Positions 10,182-20,100 of a stretch of 64,000 nucleotides of DNA are shown piece after piece. The notes beneath the pieces were generated by a model that ran no database searches, was not told the origin of the DNA, and saw only the letters and a program-made list of their open reading frames with translations. Position 1 is the stretch's first letter, and each line of letters begins with the position of its first letter. The stretch comes from Aurelia coerulea (lineage: Eukaryota; Cnidaria; Scyphozoa; Semaeostomeae; Ulmaridae): contig CM076960.1 in assembly GCA_039566865.1 (NCBI GenBank), forward strand, positions 8,282,001 through 8,346,000, given 5' to 3'. The position numbers and the translations under genes were made by a program.

Positions 10182-10228
10182 CAGACAAGCTTGTGTATCA
10201 CCTTTTATATAGAAGTGCACCCGCCGGG
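10182..10228. repeat. Right terminal inverted repeat of the 1592-10228 element
   Basis: Reverse complement of 1592-1638. It is followed, after one G, by the target duplication TCTTGGA at 10230-10236. Confidence 0.85.
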
Positions 10229-10229
10229 G

Positions 10230-11022
10230 TCTTGGAAAAGTGAAACTCTTGAACCAGGAAAATGATAACAGGAAGGAATGGGCATTTTTACCTCTTCGTG
10301 ACTACGGTTTGCAAAAACAGCTCATTGCAGATACTGACATGTTATTTGCTTGCATATTTGCTCACTGCTTTGTCTGTCTTGAAGATTTCCACATGGAAGA
10401 AGCCGATATCCCTCAAGTAAAGTACTGGATAGCAATGAAAGCCAAGCATGGGGCGGAATTAGGAGTGTATTTTGAGAATGCTTCATCAGCATGGGAGGAT
10501 AACGTTGTTTCTGCGTTCAACGTCTCTGTTGCTCATCGAGGAGTTTTCCCAGATACTTCCAAACCATTTACAAATCTGTCAAATATACTCAAAAGGATAT
10601 CAAGACTGGATGAAGATTCTTCTGACAGTGACGATAATGAGGGATTTCTTCATGGAAATTTACAGGCATTTTTTAAAGGAAGAAAAAGAAAAGAACAGTG
10701 TGCAGACAAAACTCTGCGCAAATCACATGATGATTTTATTGAATATTGTTTGAACGAAATAACAGGGTTTTTAGCTATTATGCGCAAAATTAAAGATGGC
10801 TATCAACAAGCAACTGAAAATTTCTCAGAGCGAGTTTATGTACCAGCAACCTATTACCTGGACACCTTCAAGAGAATTGCACAGCAAGAACATGAAGAAA
10901 AAATATCACCTGCATTTGGACGTCGAGCAACAAAGTGGGCAGTTGACGACCTTAGTATTCGCTTGACTAGAGTGGTCAAAGACCGTGATTCTCCTACTAA
11001 AGATAAGTTAATTTATAAGTAA
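10230..11022 (+). CDS. Ulp1-like peptidase, second half, plus unknown C-terminal region
   Basis: The frame continues from the duplicated CTTGGA in the phase of 1319-1591; the GTG at 10240 is internal, not a start. The first ~55 codons fit the end of a C48 domain: 'DTDMLFACIFAHCF' aligns with the usual 'D.CG.F.C.FA' segment. At the expected catalytic Cys-Gly this protein has Asp-Met, so it is probably not an active protease. The following ~200 residues contain an acidic stretch (DEDSSDSDDNEG) next to a basic one (KGRKRKEQ) and predicted helices. I do not recognise this part. The in-frame stop at 11020 overlaps a strong donor, GTAAGA (11019-11024), so the ORF end is probably an exon end. Confidence 0.5.
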
Positions 11023-11329
11023 GATCTTGAATGTGGGTTTGGACTAAATCATGAAAAATTCATAAAGTGGCTCATATTTCCTGAACTCCTCACAGGGTTC
11101 TTTATATCAAAATATTCAATCGATTTTAAAACGGCCACAGGTAGAATTTACGGAAGCAGAGAACCAACTCACACAATGTACTTCAACGAGATAAAGGCAA
11201 TTGAGAGATCATAGAAATCGAACCTTCATAGTTATAGTTGCAACCATAGAAATGACAGCAATGATCCATACCATTAGGTGACGGAAGACACAAGATTTGT
11301 TAAAGGATATAAATTACCAGACCCTGATT
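11023..11329 (+). other. Sequence after the Ulp1-like exon, possible read-on coding
   Basis: The same frame is open for 63 further codons (to about 11213) after the stop at 11020. It has a protein-like composition (FIKWLIFPELLTGFFISKYS). It may be intron retained in frame or exon beyond a sequence change. Nothing else is seen up to the TIR element at 11330. Confidence 0.25.
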
Positions 11330-11632
11330 CCTGTACGAAAATACAAGGCCATGTAATAGCCATGTACAAGCCTTGTAGTCATGGCCTTGTAACCTTGTAA
11401 TAGCCTGGAATAGCCTTGCTGTAACCTTGTAAATGGCTTGAAAAATGCTAATTAGCCTTGTAGAAGCCTTGTGGAAACCTTGTGTTAGACTGGTTGCAGC
11501 TTGAAATCTTCCTGATAGCCTTGTAATTTCCTTCCAAGGTTAGTGCAAGGTCATAACAAGGTCATAATCCCCTCTACAAGGCTAAAACTTGGCCTGTACA
11601 AGGCCAAGTTTAGCCTTGTATTTTTGTACAGG
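11330..11632. mobile_element. CCTTGTA-rich short TIR element
   Basis: The ends are inverted: CCTGTACGAAAATACAAGGC (11330) and the reverse complement of CCTGTACAAAAATACAAGGC at the right (to 11632). The interior is filled with about a dozen variants of CCTTGTA / TACAAGG in both orientations. No clear target duplication was found. It is probably a MITE that grew by internal repeat expansion. Confidence 0.6.
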
Positions 11633-12160
11633 TTACTGACATTGATGCTTTTGATTTACTTTGCTAAATAGTAACTGCATATGACTAGCTATTTGTTTGC
11701 TGATTCTTTTAAAGTACATTAGTCAACATTTGCAGCTAATTCTGACAGTAAAACTATCAAAATCATTGATTTTTTTTCAATACCTTGCTCCAAATGTGGT
11801 AGTGTCACCTGACACCCATTTAAAAAAATTTAATTGTCAAAATGTATCTAAGAGATAATTAGTTATTGTCAGAGAGTTTAAGGGTCATAGCTTTCGTTGT
11901 TAAAGAATTCTCTGCAGAAAACCGACAGGATTAGGGTTAAGTCAGGTACCCCTCCAGGCAATCGACTTGACGATAAATTATTTTTTGGCAGCAGTATAAC
12001 TAATTTTGCTGTAATATGTTGAAAGTTAACAATACAATCACGTTTAATGATATCAATGATAGAGCCTTGTATTTTTAGATTTGTAGTTTGAATGCCTTAA
12101 ATTCTTGCAATAGTGTCATGATAGCAGTTATAGAAACAATAACTTACACTTGTAATACAT
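11633..12160. other. Non-coding, nothing recognised
   Basis: AT-rich sequence with no long frame, no inverted ends and no obvious repeat. Confidence 0.5.
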
Positions 12161-12320
12161 GCCCGGGGGGGTGACTCCTATATGTAGCTGAACGGGGACG
12201 TGCCGCCCATAAGGATGGGTTCGAAAGCTTCAAAATCCCTAAATATGGGTCTCAAAATGCAGTGATTCCAATAGAAATGGGTTGGTTTTACTGTCCTGAA
12301 ACCTTAATAATGGGTTTTGA
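12161..12320. repeat. One end of a GC-capped interspersed repeat
   Basis: Starts CCCGGGGGGGTGACTCCTA and contains GGACGTGCCGCCCATA. It resembles the left part of the MITE at 56413-56696 (CCCGGGGG, GTGCCGCCCATA). The other end is not present before the satellite begins. Confidence 0.5.
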
Positions 12321-12332
12321 CGAAATGGTATT

Positions 12333-13520
12333 GATATTGGGAGTTGCATTCTAAGCCAAAGTAAAAGATCTTTCTTCAAAAATTTTCCTCATGCTCTAAT
12401 TCATGGGATAACTGTCACAAAACTATCCAAGTTTTTCTTGTCGCTAATGGCAAGCGTAATATTGGGAGATGCATTCTAAGCCAAAGTAAAGGATCTTTCT
12501 TCAAAAATTTTCCTCATGCTCTAATTCCTGGGATAACTGTCACAGAACTATCAAAGTTTTTCTTGTCGCTAATGGCAAGCGTGATATTGGGAGATACATT
12601 CTAAGCCAAAGTAAAGGATCTTTCTTCAAAAATTTTCCTCATGCTCTAATTCATGGGATAACTGTCACAAAACTATCAAAGTTTTTCTTGTCGCTAATGG
12701 CAAGCATGATATTGGGAGATGCATCCTAAGCCAAAGTAAAAGATCTTTCTTCAAAAATTTTCCTCGTGCATCGTGCTTTTATTTATAGGATAACTGTCAC
12801 AAAACTATCAAAGTTTTCTTGTCACTGATGGCAAGCGTGATATTAGGAGATGCATTCTAAGCCAAAGTAAAGGATCTTTTTTCTAAAATTTTCCTCGCGC
12901 TCTGATTCGCAGGATAACCGTCACGAAACTATCAAAATTTTTCTTGTCATTGATGGCAAGCGTGATATTAGGAGATGCATTCTAAGCCAAAGTAAAGGAT
13001 CTTTCTTCTAAAATTTTCCTCATGCTCTAATTCATAGGATAACTGTCACAAAACTAGCAAAGTTTTTCTTTTCGCTAATGGCAAGCATGATATTGGGAGA
13101 TGCATCCTAAGCCAAAGTAAATGATCTTTGTTCTAAAATTTTCCTCATGCTCTAATTCATAGGATAACTGTCACAAAACTATCAAAGTTTTCTTGTCGCT
13201 AGTGGCAAGTATGATATTGGGAGATGCATTCTAAGCCAAAGTAAAGGACGTGGCCCCAAAAATTTTCAGACCCCCTCATTTCAATCCCTCCTCTTAATTT
13301 ACCCTGGCCACGCAAATGATTGTGAGCAAAAGTAAAGGATGTTTCTTCAAAAATGTTCCTCGTGCTTTGATTTATAGGATGATAGCTGTCACAAAACTAT
13401 TTGGTTTCCTCGTCGCTAAAGGCAAGCATGATATTAGGCTATGCATTTTAAGCCAAAGTAAAGGATGTTTCTTCAAAAATAATCCTCGTAGTATTAGAAG
13501 ATGCATTCTAAGCCTAAGTA
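12333..13520 (+). repeat. 125-bp satellite array
   Basis: The unit start GATATTGGGAGATGCATTC recurs at 12333, 12458, 12583, 12708, 12839, 12964, 13089 and 13213, a spacing of 125 bp with one 131 and one 124. Shorter, degenerate units follow at about 13428 and 13487. Each unit contains TCTAAGCCAAAGTAAAGG and AACTGTCACAAAACTATC. At 13248-13316 a different repeat (GTGGCCCC ... CTGGCCAC) is inserted. No coding. Confidence 0.9.
13248..13316. repeat. GTGGCC-flanked interspersed repeat within the satellite
   Basis: A GC-richer insert ends in CTGGCCACGC. Similar phrases lie near 454-512 (ATGGCCCC ... CTGGCCACAC) and 46170-46245 (CAGACCCCTT ... TTGGCCACGC). It looks like one short family dispersed through the window. 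Confidence 0.4.
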
Positions 13521-13998
13521 AATGGTGTGGTCCAAAATTTTTTCCTAACGCCTTGCCCTCAGACCCCTCATTTAATTTGCCCCTATTGCAATAAATTTTC
13601 TTGTGGGCTTCGCCCCCAGACCGTCACAATTTACATTAGTCACTCATGTCTGAATCTAGCCTTGGGGCAGGTCAGGGTCTCAAAAGAGTAAGCGTAAGAA
13701 AGTTGCAACATTGCCAATCTCGTCAGAAACTTGACGACTATGCTTGATATAAGGGGGCGCCATTTCGCTGCCGGCCCCACCGGACGAAAAAAGCCAGGCC
13801 GCCACTGTAGACCTCAAGAAACATATCCGCAGCAGTGTTGGGACCACAGTGGCAATTCATGAGTTTAAAAGATGAGAAACAAATCAAGAAGCTTTCTAGT
13901 ACTAAAATGCGAAAATTTGCTTGTTGAATTATGAAACGTTTAGTGCTATGGCCAGATCCAAGTTTCTTATAAAGAAAAAACATATAAAATGTTAGTTG
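13521..13998. other. Non-coding, nothing recognised
   Basis: Contains two open frames of up to ~90 codons on opposite strands, neither with a recognisable motif. No repeat structure was seen apart from GGGCTTCGCCCCC (13607-13620), a small palindrome. Confidence 0.4.
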
Positions 13999-14000
13999 TA

Positions 14001-14601
14001 CCGGGTGCGCCAAAATAAACTATGCACGTTTGGCAGGCCACAATAGATCGTAGACTGGACCGATGTTGAAGATTTATGACTTAATCTTTAGCAGAAAACC
14101 TGAATTAGATTTTTGGACTTTTTGCAAATTTTCCGTTTTCAGTTTTTAGAGCTAGAGCGAGTTTCTTAAAATTTCAATTTTCGAAAACATTGAAAACGAT
14201 GAAAAAAAATCGATCAAATTTCAAAAGATTCAACATGAATGACCAAAGAGAAAACGTTTCAGGGGGATTTTGGGGTTTAGTATGAGCTCTCTTATAGCAG
14301 ATTATGATTGGTCGATCTCTGAATAGTAAATCACCACGAACAAGTTCTCTCTTTGCCCATTCATGTCGATTATTTAGAAAACTTGATTGATGATTTTTTA
14401 TCATTTTCAGTGTTTTCGAAAACTAAAATTTTAAGAAACGCGCTTCTAGCTCTAGAAATTGAGAGAGAACAAATTTTGCAAAATTCCCAGTATCTAATTC
14501 AGGCTTTCTGCTAACGATTAAGTCATAAATCATCAAAATCGGTCGAGTGTACAATTTATTGTGGCCTGCCAAACGTGCATAGTTTATTTTGGCGCACCCG
14601 G
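14001..14601. mobile_element. TA-flanked foldback element (Tc1/mariner-type MITE)
   Basis: Begins CCGGGTGCGCCAAAATAAAC and ends with the inverted copy. The inverted arms are about 190 bp with scattered mismatches around a ~200-bp centre. It is flanked by TA at 13999-14000 and 14602-14603. A TA duplication suits Tc1/mariner-like elements. There is no transposase; the 76-codon minus-strand frame in the centre is not protein-like. Confidence 0.8.
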
Positions 14602-14616
14602 TAGTTTATTTAATAG

Positions 14617-15411
14617 TGTTGTAATACCGTGGCTTCCCTTCATTTATGAACACGTGATTTATGCTGTGCTTCTTATGACGTGTACAAGATATGGTACACG
14701 TGATATTTATCGTCGTATATGATGCCAGCTTCGTTCTTTCCATGGCGAGATAGCCATGATTCACGTGTCACTATTTGGACTTCCTTGTCGTGACATTGAC
14801 GATTGATAATGGTGATTGATGGCTGTCAAACGAAGAACAAAGAGAAGACCATATACGGACTCGAACCATCGAGCTTTTCGGACCATGCTGACGCTCAATA
14901 TTTTGTAGAGCACTGTGATTCGTGTATTTTTAATTAATATCCATATATGACTGATTTTTAGGCGTTGACCAATCTTATGTTATCGTATGTTTTCCTTATA
15001 TGAACTTTTTAGGTGTTACTATTGTTTTACCATTTTGGTATATAATATTTCGTCAGGGTGTTTTTGCGGAAGTCGAAGACGAAGTCGAATTTGAAGTAGA
15101 ACTGACGAAGACGTGACGTTTGCCGAAATATTAGCCGACCCGACGACAACGCCGTGACGAAAGAGTGTTTTAGGTTTTTGCTTGATGAATATGGTTTAAG
15201 TAGGTTTTACGATTAAAAGAGTTGTGTTGAAGTTTGAAGATTCGAGTGTCGTTTTTGAGAAGTGCCGAACTGTTAGCCGCCGCCGCCCGATTGCCGTTCT
15301 GGAAAGATTTAAGGTCGTAAGTTCTAGTTTTTGTTAAACTTCCTTCTTGTTCTTTGCCGCGAACTCAGGATTTTACATTCTATGTTAGGCCACGAAAACA
15401 GTGACTTAACA
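14617..15411 (+). repeat. 5' LTR of Gypsy-2
   Basis: Canonical TG...CA ends. A TATA-like GTATATAATA lies at about 15039-15048. The first 85 bases contain an ACGTGTACAAGATATGGTAC stretch, the site where the hAT-like element entered the 3' copy. Confidence 0.9.
15039..15048 (+). promoter_or_regulatory. TATA-like box in the Gypsy-2 5' LTR
   Basis: GTATATAATA lies about 360 bp before the LTR end, a usual place for an LTR promoter. The initiation site itself was not identified. Confidence 0.4.
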
Positions 15412-15413
15412 TC

Positions 15414-15431
15414 TGGTGCCCTGTGTGAGGA
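15414..15431 (+). promoter_or_regulatory. Primer binding site of Gypsy-2
   Basis: TGGTGCCCTGTGTGAGGA starts two bases after the LTR. TGG at this spacing is the expected complement of a tRNA CCA end. I could not assign the tRNA. Confidence 0.6.
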
Positions 15432-15888
15432 ACACTGAAAACAAGAAGACGACGAAGTTTGAAATTTCCTTTTTGAAGTACTGTGTGAAATTTTGCGTAT
15501 CTCAGTTATTTGACTTTTGCTCGATTGAGCAGCGCCGTACTTCCTTGTTTGTGTTTGATTGATTGAATTAATGCGATTTGGACGCTCTTTGATTACTTGC
15601 GATTTATGAATGAAGCTTTGACTACTCACGATTTTATGAATGAAATATTGGTGATTTGAAATTCGGAATTTGACTAGTAGTACATTGATTACTGATATTG
15701 AGAAACGTTATCTGCAAATTATATCTCTTGCTAGACTTTGCAAGCATTGTTTATCGTTTTTACTTGTTCTCAAGTCACGTACATTGCCTCAGAACGTTGT
15801 TTTGTCGGACCTTTGTTGTTTTGCCTTGCTCGTACTTTATTGGATTCGTTTCTTTATTCGTGTTTTTCTGCTGTTAAAACGTATTGAA

Positions 15889-17097
15889 ATGGCGGATGAA
15901 GAAGTTGCTGCCACGGTAAATGAGTTACAAACTCAAATGACGGCCATTCAAGCTGCTTTAGAAGGAAACGCCCAGTCAGGCTTATTTAGACAAGCCCCGT
16001 TTTGTGGGAGCCCAAACGAAAATGTGAACGAATGGTTGACGAAATTTGAACGACTTTCGAAGTTTTATAATTGGTCGAATAACAAAAAGTTGGGTGCACT
16101 TCCGCTTCTTTTTGGGGGAACCGCCCTAGCCTGGTTTCAGACTCTGCCTGACGAAACTGTGAACGATTTTGCAACGTTAGTCGAGGAATTAAAAGCACGA
16201 TTTGGAGCCCAAAACCTCGAATTTATTTTTCGCCAAGAACTTTATGCCAGAAAACAAGGGCAAAACGAACCGTTGTCTATGTACACGGAAGACATCATAC
16301 GGAAATGCCAGCGGTTATCACTGGGTGATAATGATATGATGAATGTTTTCATAAACGGTCTGAACAATGAGATAAAAACTCATGTCATTTTAAATCAGCC
16401 CAAATCTTTTGCGGAAGCCGAAAACCTTGCCCGATTGAAGAGTGCCGTTGGGAGTGCCACAGGATTTTCCAACTCACAGGCTACAGCCACCGCCCAAAAT
16501 CTTTCGCAAGAACAAAAGATAAAGGAGCTTGAAGGTCAGGTCAATTTGCTCATGACTTTGGCCGCCCAAAAGAAAATCGTAAAACCCGTCCAGGCTCTCG
16601 AAGCTAAAATGCCTTCAGTCGTGAAAACTCAGACAAACCCATTTTTGCCATTTTCGCCTGTGATGCATCAATCTGATGCCGGAAACGAACTCGCAGACGC
16701 GAAGCAAGAAATAATTGCCGCCTTTGAAACCCGTTTCCAGGGGAATCAATTCCAACACGGAAGGGGAAAACCACGTCAACCGCCAGGAAACCAAAACGTT
16801 TCAAGAGGTCGAAATTTACGAACAACCGACGGCCAACCAATTTGCAACAGTTGCCAACGTGTAGGGCATGTTTCCAGATATTGTAATTTTCGTGCCCAGT
16901 TTCCGGCCCCACAATCTTCGGGCCCATATCAACAACAAGCCCAGCAACAGCCGCCCTTCCAACAATTTTATCAGCAGCCTCATTTTCAGCAACAGCCTCC
17001 GTTTCAGCAACAACCTCGTTTTCAGTCCCAAGCTCAATTTGGCGGGAAAAACCAGCAATCTTTAAACGGGGTAGGGTCTTCACAGTGGGGGAATTGA
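15889..17097 (+). CDS. Gag of Gypsy-2
   Basis: The start is the ATG at 15889 (MADEEVAATVNELQ). The open frame upstream to 15670 is hydrophobic, has no ATG-supported context and lies in the leader. Residues ~30-190 are a typical retrotransposon Gag (WLTKFERLSKFYNWSNNKK, FGGTALAWFQTLP, LKARFGAQ, MYTEDIIRKCQRL). One CCHC knuckle, CNSCQRVGHVSRYC, sits near residue 320. It is followed by a Gln/Pro/Phe-rich tail with a repeated FQQQPPFQQ pattern. The stop TGA at 17095 lies 28 bases past the slip heptamer. Gag forms the particle and packages the RNA. Confidence 0.9.
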   Translation: MADEEVAATVNELQTQMTAIQAALEGNAQSGLFRQAPFCGSPNENVNEWLTKFERLSKFYNWSNNKKLGALPLLFGGTALAWFQTLPDETVNDFATLVEELKARFGAQNLEFIFRQELYARKQGQNEPLSMYTEDIIRKCQRLSLGDNDMMNVFINGLNNEIKTHVILNQPKSFAEAENLARLKSAVGSATGFSNSQATATAQNLSQEQKIKELEGQVNLLMTLAAQKKIVKPVQALEAKMPSVVKTQTNPFLPFSPVMHQSDAGNELADAKQEIIAAFETRFQGNQFQHGRGKPRQPPGNQNVSRGRNLRTTDGQPICNSCQRVGHVSRYCNFRAQFPAPQSSGPYQQQAQQQPPFQQFYQQPHFQQQPPFQQQPRFQSQAQFGGKNQQSLNGVGSSQWGN

Positions 17098-17103
17098 AGA
17101 CCC
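17061..17103 (+). promoter_or_regulatory. Programmed -1 frameshift signal of Gypsy-2
   Basis: Slippery heptamer T_TTA_AAC at 17061-17067 is in exact register with the gag codons TTA AAC. A 6-nt spacer follows, then a perfect 9-bp stem: GGGTCTTCA (17074-17082) with TGAAGACCC (17095-17103) around a 12-nt loop. The loop AGTGG can pair with CCACT at 17113-17117, so a pseudoknot is possible. A -1 slip joins gag to the open pol frame. Layout and spacing match known -1 frameshift sites; function is inferred. Confidence 0.8.
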
Positions 17104-20100
17104 AACAACTTTCCACTTCAAAAACTGCCCCGAACGGAAACAAAACTGACAATGAATTAGGAGATTGGGCTAAGATAAGAATGAACGAATTTGAAACAGT
17201 TTCAAAATTGAGCCCAGACAGTGAGCCGTTTATTTCGATGAACAGTGAAGATAAAAGCGTAGAGGTACCTTCGAAAGTGCAGGTTAATGAAAATGTCGAA
17301 ATTCCATGTATTGAACTAGACAGTAACCTTTTACCAGCTGCCCCCTCTAACGTTTTAATTTGGGGAACAGTTTGCAAACAACCAACGCAAGTTTTAGTCG
17401 ACACTGGTGCCGCTATTACCGTCGTAAGCGAAAAGTTTTATATTGATGTTTTGCGTGCAAATTTTGCGATGACGAAAAGTGACACAATCGAAAGTATCAA
17501 AACTGCCAATGGAAGTACAGTTTCGGTTAGTGGTTCGGTAAACTTTCCTGTTTTACTTGGTGACCAAGAATATTTGTATGATGCAACTATCGTCCCTGGT
17601 CTAGCGTATAATGTTGTTCTCGGGAGAGATTTTCTCCATCGTTTTAATGCCGTTATTAATGTCAGAGGTTGCTTCGTGACATTTGCTGACACGAACGTCG
17701 TTCAGTTTGCTAAGGGAGATAGACCCACTTTTATATCCGATGTTATAACTACGATAACTTGCGTTATTGATGCACAATCGGAAGTAGTCATTCCAGCCCG
17801 TCTAGACAAGATGTGTTCTCAGCCAATGATAGGCCTAATAGATGCAACACCAAAACTTTCTGATCGCTATCGTTTGTTGGCTGCCTCTTCACTTTCTGCT
17901 CCAACATCTGAAGGAATGGTTTCTTTTCGCATTTTAAATCCTGCTGACACACCAGTTCTTCTTCATAAGGGATCTTCGATAGGAAAATTTGTTGAGACCG
18001 ATTCTGATGACGTAATTCTGACTGCAGAACCCAAGCCTGAGGTAGCTTCTATCAATTCAGCCACCGTAAGTGAAGAAAGTGATTTATTAAACAAATTTCA
18101 ATGTTTGCCAAGTCCAGCTCTTTCTGTCCCTGAGAATGCCCAACTCAATGATCTTTTGGAAAATTACGGAGATATTTTTGCCAAGTCAAGCTTAGACTTA
18201 GGCCGTACATCTATCATAGAGCATGAAATTGACACTGGTAATGCTAGGCCAATCAAACAATCTCCATATCGTGTTTCTCAGCAGCAACGTGTTGAAATTG
18301 ATAAGCATATTTCGAACATGTTAGAGCAAGATATTATTCAGGTTTCCTCGAGCCCATGGAGCTCTCCAGTTGTTTTAGTCAAAAAGAAGGATGGAACAAC
18401 TCGATTTTGTATAGACTACCGAAAGTTAAACGCAGTAACTCGAAAGGACAGTTACCCTTTGCCACGCATCGATGATGCTCTCGATTCTCTGTCTGGCTGT
18501 AATTATTTCAGCACGTTAGATCTTCAGTCTGGATACCATCAGGTCGCAATGCATCCTGATTCTAAAGATAAGACAGCTTTCATAACTCATGCAGGCCTCT
18601 ATGAGTATAATGTGCTCAGTTTTGGTTTGACAAATGCTCCGCCTAACTTTCAACGTTTAATGAGTCGTATTTTACATGGCCTTGAGTGGAAAATTTGCTT
18701 GATTTATATTGATGACATCATAATCTTTTCAAAAACATTTGAGGAACACATGTCTCGTCTTAGTCTTGTATTCCAGAGGCTCCGAGAAGCCAACGTAAAA
18801 TTGAAACCATCTAAGTGTCACTTTGCCAGAAATTCGGTGAACTTCCTTGGTTTCGTTGTGTCCCCAGATGGAGTGTCTCCAGATCCAGATAAAATTGAAG
18901 CTGTCCGGTCATTTCCGGTCCCTAAATGTGTGAAAGACGTTCGTAGCTTTCTGGGACTCTGTAATTATTATCGTCGGTTTGTGGAAAGTTTTGCAAAAAT
19001 TGCCTCGCCTTTGAATCGCTTGACGAGGAAAGATGTAGAGTTTGTTTGGAGCCCAGACTGTGACACTGCTTTTAACGAACTTAAGAATCGTTTATGTTCC
19101 CCTCCAATCCTTGCCTACCCCGATTTTGAGAAGCCTTTCCATCTTTACACTGACGCCAGTAACAGTTCGATTGGCTATGTTTTAGGCCAGAAAATTGAGG
19201 GAAAGGAACATGTCATTGCTTATGGTGGTCGTGAACTAAACTTAGCCGAAACACGCTATAGCACTACTGAGCGTGAAGCGCTAGCTGTTGTTGATGGAAT
19301 AAAACGTTACCAGCCTTATTTATCGGGTGCAAAGTTTTTTGTGCATACTGACCACGGTAGTCTCTCATGGTTAATGAAAGTTAAAGATCCTACAGGTAGA
19401 TTAGCTCGCTGGGCGCTACAGTTACAGCAATACGATTTCGAAATTTCATATCGCCCTGGATCTTCTAACGGAAATGCTGATGCTCTTTCTCGTCGTGCTT
19501 ACCCTTCGTCTGAGCCATTAGAGCCATCAGATACTGTGCCATCTGTTACTTTGCCTGTAGCATCCATTGATCAGTCGATTCAATCAATTCAGAGCCTTCA
19601 CAACTTACAACGCCAAGATAGAAATCTTCATGATATCATCCAGTATCTCGAGGCTTCTACGTTGCCGGCCAATGACACTAAAGCTCGTTCTTTATTGTTA
19701 TCGATCGATTCTTATTATCTCGATGAAAATGGTATTTTATGTCACTTGTGGTCGCCAGGTAAACGCCGAGTTCAGTCCATTTGTTCTCAAGTTGTCATTC
19801 CAGCTTCCCTTCGCCATGAGATTCTTGTCGCATGCCACGACGATCCAACTGCCGGTCATCTTAGTGTTTTGAAAACGTATGAGAAAGTTCGTGCTCGTTA
19901 TTATTGGCACGGAATGTTTAAAGATATCGAGCACTGGTGCCATTCGTGTGTAGATTGTGCTATGAAAAAGATTCCTCGTGGAAAACGTAAAGCACCTTTA
20001 CTGCCCATTCCCGTCGATGGAGCTTTCGATCGTGTTGCAATGGATATCTTAGGCCCCTTTCCAGTAACAAATGATGGAAACCGTTATATCATCGTGTTTT

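Larger units (their letters stand above)
1592..10228. mobile_element. TIR element, 8.6 kb composite (about 2.3 kb without the nested Gypsy)
   Basis: The ends are a 47-bp inverted repeat starting CCCGGCGGGTGCAC, with no mismatch that I can see (1592-1638 and 10182-10228). The insertion is flanked by TCTTGGA on both sides (1585-1591 and 10230-10236). Counting one more base outward gives an 8-bp duplication with one mismatch, a size used by hAT elements. Discounting the insert leaves the Ulp1-like frame continuous. Removing the nested Gypsy (3468-9784 plus one 5-bp duplication) leaves about 2315 bp with no recognisable transposase. It is therefore non-autonomous or decayed. The superfamily is unproven. 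Confidence 0.8.

Noticed and set aside
12333..13520. Possible CRISPR-like array
   Set aside because: Whole 125-bp units are conserved, with no alternating unique spacers; it is a eukaryotic satellite.
13999..14603. Structured RNA gene from the long foldback
   Set aside because: TA duplications and mirror-image ends explain it as a transposable foldback element.
15670..15888. Hydrophobic N-terminal extension of Gypsy-2 gag, a possible signal peptide
   Set aside because: The in-frame start is not supported, the stretch is leader sequence before a good ATG at 15889, and gag similarity begins only after it.
16604..17404. 266-codon minus-strand frame
   Set aside because: Lies antisense to gag and the start of pol of Gypsy-2; composition mirrors the Gln/Pro-rich gag tail and there is no motif.
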